A DNA stretch of 9,812 nt from CAZUZS01 sp964624795. GTDB taxonomy: Bacteria > Calditrichota > Calditrichia > RBG-13-44-9. A program made the position numbers and the translations under genes. Below the pieces are notes generated by a model. That model worked only from the letters and a program-made list of their open reading frames with translations, searched no databases and had not been told where the DNA came from. Below, piece by piece: positions 6,306-9,812 of the stretch; the first letter of the stretch is position 1, and each line of letters starts with the position of its first letter. The stretch lies in contig CAZUZS010000118.1 of the NCBI GenBank assembly GCA_964624795.1, forward strand, positions 1 to 9,812. The letters are read 5' to 3'.

Positions 6306-8507
6306 ATGAACAGGATGAACGCATTTCTGATTTTGCTCAGTCTTTCAGTTTCGGCGCTTGCACAGGGAAGGATCATTATTCCTGAACCGCCCCGGCCACT
6401 GCGCGATGGCTCTGTATACCTGAAAAGCGTGGACGCAACAGTCAATCTGAAACAGGATGCCGGTAACATCAGGGTGGAGCAGGTTTTTTACAACTCCTCG
6501 CAATCCCGGTTGGAGGGTGAGTACCTGTTTCCGCTGCCGGGAGAAGCGCAGGTGCGAGATTTCCATCTCTACATTAACGGGCAAAAAACGCAGGGCCAGG
6601 TGCTGGACAGCCGGGAGGCGCTGCAAACTTACACCGATATAGTGAGAAAGATGCGAGATCCTGCGTTGCTGGAATTTTCCGGAAATGGGCTGTTCAAGGC
6701 GCGTGTTTTCCCCATTGAGGCCAAACAGGATCGCAAAATTGAGCTGGAGTATGCGCAGGTTGTCAATTACGATTCTCTGGCATTTCGTTTTGTCTTCCCC
6801 ATCCGGCAAAGCGGGCAGGGAAGCATCGAGCACTTTCACATGGTAATCAACCTGGAAACCGGGTCGCCACTGGCGCAAATGTATTCTCCTTCGCACCAGA
6901 TCAATGTCACGCGCGATGGCGATCGGCGGGCAACCGTTACCGTTGAAGAGGATAACATGGAAGGCAGCAAAGATTTCATCCTTTATTACACACTTGCTGA
7001 CCAGGAGATTAATGCCACAGTTCTGAATTTCCGTCCGCGTACCGACCGGGATGGATTTTTTATGTTGATGGTCTCTCCGGGATTCGATCGGGTTGCCCCT
7101 AAGCAGGTTGCTAAAGACTTTATTTTTGTCGTGGATGTTTCCGGCAGTATGAATGGCGAGAAAATCGTACAGGCAAAGGAGGCGCTTCGTTATTGCATTA
7201 ACACCCTCCAGCCGCAGGATCGGTTCGAGATTGTCCGATTCAGTTCAGCGATTGAAAATTTTCAGAACAGCCTGCAGCCGGCTGGCCGGGATCAGGTTCA
7301 AAATGCGCTCTATTTTATTGACAACATGTCGGCGGCTGGTGGCACAAACATTAATGAAGCGCTGCTGCGAGCGCTGCACTTGAAAAAAGAGCAAGATCGG
7401 CGGCCTACCAGCGTTGTGTTCCTTACCGATGGTCTCCCCACCGAAGGAATTACCGATGTGGGCCGCATCCTGCAAAATGTGCGAGATGAAAAAAAAGACT
7501 ATATTCGCATTTTCAGCTTTGGGGTGGGATATGACGTCAACACTTTCCTGCTGGACAAACTCAGCGGGGACAGCCACGGCAGCGCCAACTACGTAAAGCC
7601 GGGCGAAAACATCGAGAAAGAGGTTTCCACGCTGTTTGCCAAGATTTCCAGCCCGGTGTTGACCAATCCCCAGGTAAATTTTGGACAGTTGCAGGTCTCA
7701 GATATGTATCCGCAGGAGTTGCCGGATATTTTTCAGGGACAGCGGTTAACAATTATTGGTCGCTACCGGCGGGCAGGCAAAGCCAAGATCAAACTGACCG
7801 GACGGCAGGGAGAGAATACCAAGTCATTTGAATATGACGCAGCGCTTAATAATCGGGAAACGGAAAACGAATTTATTGCTACCCTGTGGGCCAATCGCAA
7901 AGTCTCCCACCTGATGGAGCAAATCCGTTTTAATGGGGAGAATGAGGAACTGGTGGAGAGCATCAAATCGCTGGGAAAGGAATATGGCATCGTTACGCCC
8001 TACACTTCTTATCTTGTCACCGAACAGGAGAAGGAATTAGCGCAGATCCGGCGGGATGTTGGTCGCGGGAACGCGCCAATGATGCTTGAGAGAATGCAAT
8101 CCGCACAACTGGCGAGGGAGGCGAAAGCGGCGCATGATGAAGAAAGCCTGGGATCATCGGGCTATTTCCAGGCGCTAACAGCGGCGCCCCGCCCCGCAGC
8201 GAAGTCGTCGGGAAAAGGTGCGGTCATGTCCAGCCGGGTTATGAAGAAAATTGCCACCGCCGAAAAAGATATTGACATGATCCTGACGGTTCGTCGGGTC
8301 GTTGATAGAACATTCACCCTGAAAGATGGGATGTGGATCGAAAACGGCTTGGAGAACATCCAAAAACCGAACGAGACGCTCGTATTTTTAAGCGATAAAT
8401 ACTTCGCATTCAGTCAAAAGAATGAGCAGCTTCGTCGAATTCTGGCGCTGGGTGAGAAGGTGTTGTTCAGGTGGGACGGCACGGTGTACCAGGTCGCCGA
8501 TAAATGA
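6306..8507 (+). CDS. Exported VIT and von Willebrand factor A domain protein
   Basis: Secreted or periplasmic protein of 733 residues, laid out like inter-alpha-trypsin-inhibitor heavy chains. A signal peptide is at 1-19 (LILLSLSVSALA|QG). A VIT domain follows at about 22-150 (LKSVDATVNLKQDAGNIRVE, YLFPLPGEAQVRDF). The vWA domain is at about 270-447 with an intact MIDAS metal site: Asp277-x-Ser279-x-Ser281 in VVDVSGSM, Thr347 in GGTN and Asp375 in LTDG. This suggests metal-dependent protein binding. The C-terminal part (about 450-733) is beta-rich, then charged, and ends in a small domain (TFTLKDGMWIENGLENI). No LPXTG or C-terminal membrane helix is visible, unlike sortase-target VIT-vWA proteins. 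The eight-base AAGGAGGT (6294-6301) is a near-ideal ribosome-binding site, implying high translation. The gene is divergent from the ECF sigma operon and followed by its own terminator. Confidence 0.92.
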   Translation: MNRMNAFLILLSLSVSALAQGRIIIPEPPRPLRDGSVYLKSVDATVNLKQDAGNIRVEQVFYNSSQSRLEGEYLFPLPGEAQVRDFHLYINGQKTQGQVLDSREALQTYTDIVRKMRDPALLEFSGNGLFKARVFPIEAKQDRKIELEYAQVVNYDSLAFRFVFPIRQSGQGSIEHFHMVINLETGSPLAQMYSPSHQINVTRDGDRRATVTVEEDNMEGSKDFILYYTLADQEINATVLNFRPRTDRDGFFMLMVSPGFDRVAPKQVAKDFIFVVDVSGSMNGEKIVQAKEALRYCINTLQPQDRFEIVRFSSAIENFQNSLQPAGRDQVQNALYFIDNMSAAGGTNINEALLRALHLKKEQDRRPTSVVFLTDGLPTEGITDVGRILQNVRDEKKDYIRIFSFGVGYDVNTFLLDKLSGDSHGSANYVKPGENIEKEVSTLFAKISSPVLTNPQVNFGQLQVSDMYPQELPDIFQGQRLTIIGRYRRAGKAKIKLTGRQGENTKSFEYDAALNNRETENEFIATLWANRKVSHLMEQIRFNGENEELVESIKSLGKEYGIVTPYTSYLVTEQEKELAQIRRDVGRGNAPMMLERMQSAQLAREAKAAHDEESLGSSGYFQALTAAPRPAAKSSGKGAVMSSRVMKKIATAEKDIDMILTVRRVVDRTFTLKDGMWIENGLENIQKPNETLVFLSDKYFAFSQKNEQLRRILALGEKVLFRWDGTVYQVADK

Positions 8508-8587
8508 ACGGTCTGTTATATCGGATTGCGGATTTCAGGTTTCTTGGTTGTCTCTTGTTAGTCGCCCGCTGTTGGGAATGCAAATGT

Positions 8588-8636
8588 GCAGGTCGGCAAT
8601 CCTTTTCGGAAAAGAAAAGTTGCCGACCTGCTTTTG
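8588..8636 (+). terminator. Strong terminator after the VIT-vWA gene
   Basis: Perfect 12-bp inverted repeat GCAGGTCGGCAA (8588-8599) and TTGCCGACCTGC (8620-8631), followed by TTTTGTG. The 20-base loop can fold further through CTTTTC/GAAAAG. It lies 80 bases after the stop codon. The short T-run makes it slightly less than ideal. Confidence 0.8.
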
Positions 8637-8705
8637 TGAATTGCCGGTTATGGTTACAACGAAATAACATCCACATCAAGCCGCACAAGGCAAGACAAGG
8701 ATGTT

Positions 8706-8734
8706 TTGCCTCCCGATTCATTTAACCGTAAATT
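8706..8734 (+). promoter_or_regulatory. Candidate promoter of the CMD-family gene
   Basis: TTGCCT (8706-8711, four of six) and TAAATT (8729-8734, four of six) are 17 bases apart. The predicted start near 8741 gives a leader of about 38 bases. TTAACCG appears at 8722-8728 and again at 8733-8739, one helical turn apart and overlapping the -10 box. The secG promoter candidate has almost the same TAACCG(T)TAAATT arrangement. Confidence 0.4.
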
Positions 8735-8778
8735 AACCGGCAGAAATTTAAAGTCCAAATTCTTACAAGGAGATGAAA

Positions 8779-9081
8779 ATGAACAAACATCCTTTGGAAA
8801 CTATCCAAAACCTGGATCCGGAATTTTTTGAAAGAATTACACAAAACCGGGATTTTACATTTAAAGATGGTGCATTGCCGGCCAAAACAAAATATTTAGT
8901 TGCGATGGCCCTGGATGCCGTCCAGGGCGCCACTGCCGGTGTAACATCGCTTGCACGGCAGGCTATGCAGCATGGCGCCACTAAAGAGGAAATCATGGAA
9001 GCGCTGCATGTTGCCGGCTATATCGACGGTGTTGGATGCATCTATACAGCCTCTGCCGGGCTGAGTGAAGTATTTAAATAG
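8779..9081 (+). CDS. Carboxymuconolactone decarboxylase (AhpD-like) family protein lacking CxxC
   Basis: Small all-helical cytoplasmic protein of 100 residues in the CMD/AhpD superfamily, shown by KTKYLVAMALDAVQGA, the family hallmark HGATKEEIMEAL (65-76) and GYIDGVGCIYTASAGL. In AhpD-type members a CxxCxxxH motif about 15 residues before the GAT turn provides the redox thiols. Here those positions are Ala51, Gly54 and Leu58, so alkylhydroperoxidase chemistry is not expected. The only Cys is residue 87 in GVGC. I chose the ATG at 8779, not 8773, because AAGGAG (8767-8772) would abut the earlier ATG but sits six bases from the later one. Actual CMD activity is also unproven, since no protocatechuate-pathway neighbours are present. 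Function unknown. Confidence 0.85.
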   Translation: MNKHPLETIQNLDPEFFERITQNRDFTFKDGALPAKTKYLVAMALDAVQGATAGVTSLARQAMQHGATKEEIMEALHVAGYIDGVGCIYTASAGLSEVFK

Positions 9082-9094
9082 GTTTGGATGGCTA

Positions 9095-9116
9095 TTTTTT
9101 CAGAAGTCTGAAAGAA
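9095..9116. repeat. Hairpin-forming dispersed repeat, copy 2
   Basis: Second copy of the 16-base sequence seen at 2412-2427, here at 9096-9111, again just after a gene (14 bases past the CMD-family stop). The stem is nine pairs, TTTTTTCAG (9095-9103) with CTGAAAGAA (9108-9116), around the same AAGT loop. The G-U pair is at a different position from copy 1, so the fold is kept while the flanking bases differ. Confidence 0.6.
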
Positions 9117-9226
9117 ATAATAAGCGGCTAATGCAGAAGACTTGTGCAAATGGGGGAAAATCTGCCACGCACCCGTTCTTTGTTACAAATCGCGACTACG
9201 ATGACAGGATGGTTTTTATGATTTTG

Positions 9227-9310
9227 TGCTGGCGGGGGGACTCGAACCCCCACGGGCGGTTGCCCACTACCCCCTCAAGATAGCGTGTCTGCCAATTCCA
9301 CCACGCCAGC
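9227..9310 (-). tRNA. tRNA-Leu, anticodon GAG
   Basis: The complete cloverleaf reads on the minus strand. Acceptor GCTGGCG pairs with CGCCAGC, with discriminator A at 9227. The D-arm contains GAATTGGCAGA. Anticodon arm CTATC/GGTAG has loop TTGAGGG, so the anticodon is GAG (9276-9274), reading CUC/CUU. A long class II variable arm GGGC-AACC-GCCC is present, as expected for leucine, and the T-arm is GGGGG-TTCGAGT-CCCCC. The 3' CCA is not encoded (CAA follows the discriminator), so it must be added after transcription. It begins ten bases after the secG stop and is probably processed from the secG transcript. Confidence 0.96.
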
Positions 9311-9320
9311 GGTAAATTCG

Positions 9321-9716
9321 TTATTGAGGCTTTTGTTCTTGTTGCGGCTGCTGTTGCTGGCCTTGCGGCTGTGCCTGTTGTTGCTGCTGGTTGCCCTGCA
9401 TCGGTGCGACCGGCAGTTGTGACGGTGCACTCTGCTGCTGCCTCTTCATCTCCCGCTGGATGATGCTCTGCTGCTCGCCTTCAGTTGGACGCCCCATCAG
9501 ACCAATGATAATTGTTAAAACGGCATACAGCACCGCCAGAATGGTGGTCGCCTTTTGCAGGAAATTGGCTGCGCCGCGCGGGCCGAGCACTCCGCCGCCG
9601 GCACCCAATCCCCCAAAAGACGAGGCAAGGCCACCACCTTTGGATGACTGCATGAGTATCGTCACGGTCATCAGGGAAGCTGCAATGACAAACAAAAATA
9701 TCAATAATGTATACAT
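9321..9716 (-). CDS. secG: Protein translocase subunit SecG with Gln-rich tail
   Basis: SecG, the small inner-membrane subunit that assists SecYE/SecA in protein export. Two transmembrane helices lie at about 2-21 (YTLLIFLFVIAASLMTVTIL) and 56-75. Between them is the conserved SecG signature QSSKGGGLASSFGG, then GGVLGPRGAANFLQKATTILAVL. The core up to about residue 78 is family-typical. Residues 79-131 are an extension with 23 Gln in 53 residues, ending QQEQKPQ. This pushes the total to 131, longer than many SecG proteins. GGAGG (9731-9727 on the minus strand) supports the start, and a promoter candidate sits about 45 bases upstream of the ATG. tRNA-Leu(GAG) follows ten bases after the stop, and a divergent gene probably starts beyond the right edge. 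Confidence 0.95.
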   Translation of the reverse strand: MYTLLIFLFVIAASLMTVTILMQSSKGGGLASSFGGLGAGGGVLGPRGAANFLQKATTILAVLYAVLTIIIGLMGRPTEGEQQSIIQREMKRQQQSAPSQLPVAPMQGNQQQQQAQPQGQQQQPQQEQKPQ

Positions 9717-9761
9717 ACTTTAATATCCTCCAGTTCACTACCCAAGTCATTTTGGCGTGCA

Positions 9762-9790
9762 AATTTAACGGTTAGAAGGTGGTATTTCAA
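9762..9790 (-). promoter_or_regulatory. Candidate secG promoter
   Basis: On the minus strand, TTGAAA (9790-9785, five of six) is separated by 17 bases from TAAATT (9767-9762, four of six). The predicted start near 9755 leaves a leader of about 39 bases. The spacer ends in TAACCGT, giving the same block that overlaps the -10 box of the CMD-family gene. Confidence 0.5.
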
Positions 9791-9804
9791 GCTATTTTTG
9801 AATT

Positions 9805-9812
9805 GGAGGATA
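9805..9812 (+). promoter_or_regulatory. Probable ribosome-binding site of a gene beyond the edge
   Basis: GGAGGATA ends the window on the plus strand. It is the same eight bases as the secG ribosome-binding region on the opposite strand (9731-9724). A start codon would be expected within about ten bases past the edge. No coding sequence is visible, so this is inference. Confidence 0.35.

Noticed and set aside
6345..6896. Antisense 183-codon frame within the VIT-vWA gene
   Set aside because: The plus strand encodes a clear VIT domain here; the antisense product has no recognisable features.
9391..9723. Plus-strand 110-codon frame opposite secG
   Set aside because: Antisense shadow of the conserved SecG core.
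1..9812. CRISPR arrays, transposase genes, phage genes or toxin-antitoxin pairs
   Set aside because: No regular repeat-spacer pattern and no recognisable protein of these classes was seen on either strand.

Overview
The window reads as ordinary chromosome from a Gram-negative bacterium of moderate GC. The evidence is a lipobox lipoprotein, several Sec signal peptides, an ECF sigma/anti-sigma pair with a periplasmic arm, SlyD and SecG. The mix of PD40-type lipoprotein, VIT-vWA protein and ECF module would fit the FCB side of the tree (for example Calditrichota or KSB1-like lineages), but that placement is an impression from gene content. No phage, transposase, CRISPR array or plasmid function was found.

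Layout. From the left, plus-strand genes encode an Asp/Glu racemase-family enzyme (87-797), a SlyD-type prolyl isomerase with a seven-histidine tail (1104-1601, followed by a textbook terminator) and a small exported helical, HEAT-like protein (1966-2403). These face a minus-strand PD40 beta-propeller lipoprotein (2631-3632). About 500 bp of structured non-coding DNA (3633-4130) follows. Next comes a minus-strand two-gene operon: an ECF sigma factor (5414-5992) whose stop codon overlaps the start of a membrane-anchored zinc-finger anti-sigma factor (4131-5414). Divergent from it, across a 313-bp region with a good sigma-70-type promoter and several palindromes, is a large secreted VIT-vWA protein (6306-8507) with its own strong terminator. 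The right end holds a cysteine-less AhpD/CMD-family protein (8779-9081), a tRNA-Leu(GAG) and secG (9321-9716); the last two are on the minus strand and tightly linked. A divergent gene probably begins just past the right edge.

How the parts may work together. The clearest functional unit is sigma factor, anti-sigma factor and divergent VIT-vWA protein. The anti-sigma factor has a cytoplasmic zinc-finger domain, one membrane helix, a long charged linker and a periplasmic terminal domain. The exported VIT-vWA protein, with an intact MIDAS metal site, could be its target or its signal partner. This is inferred from gene order and topology. The secG to tRNA-Leu(GAG) order matches that of E. coli secG-leuU. 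Smaller points of interest are a 16-nt hairpin-forming repeat placed just after two unrelated genes, a 78-bp element with perfect 10-bp terminal inverted repeats, and two promoters (secG and the CMD gene) that share an unusual sequence at the -10 box.
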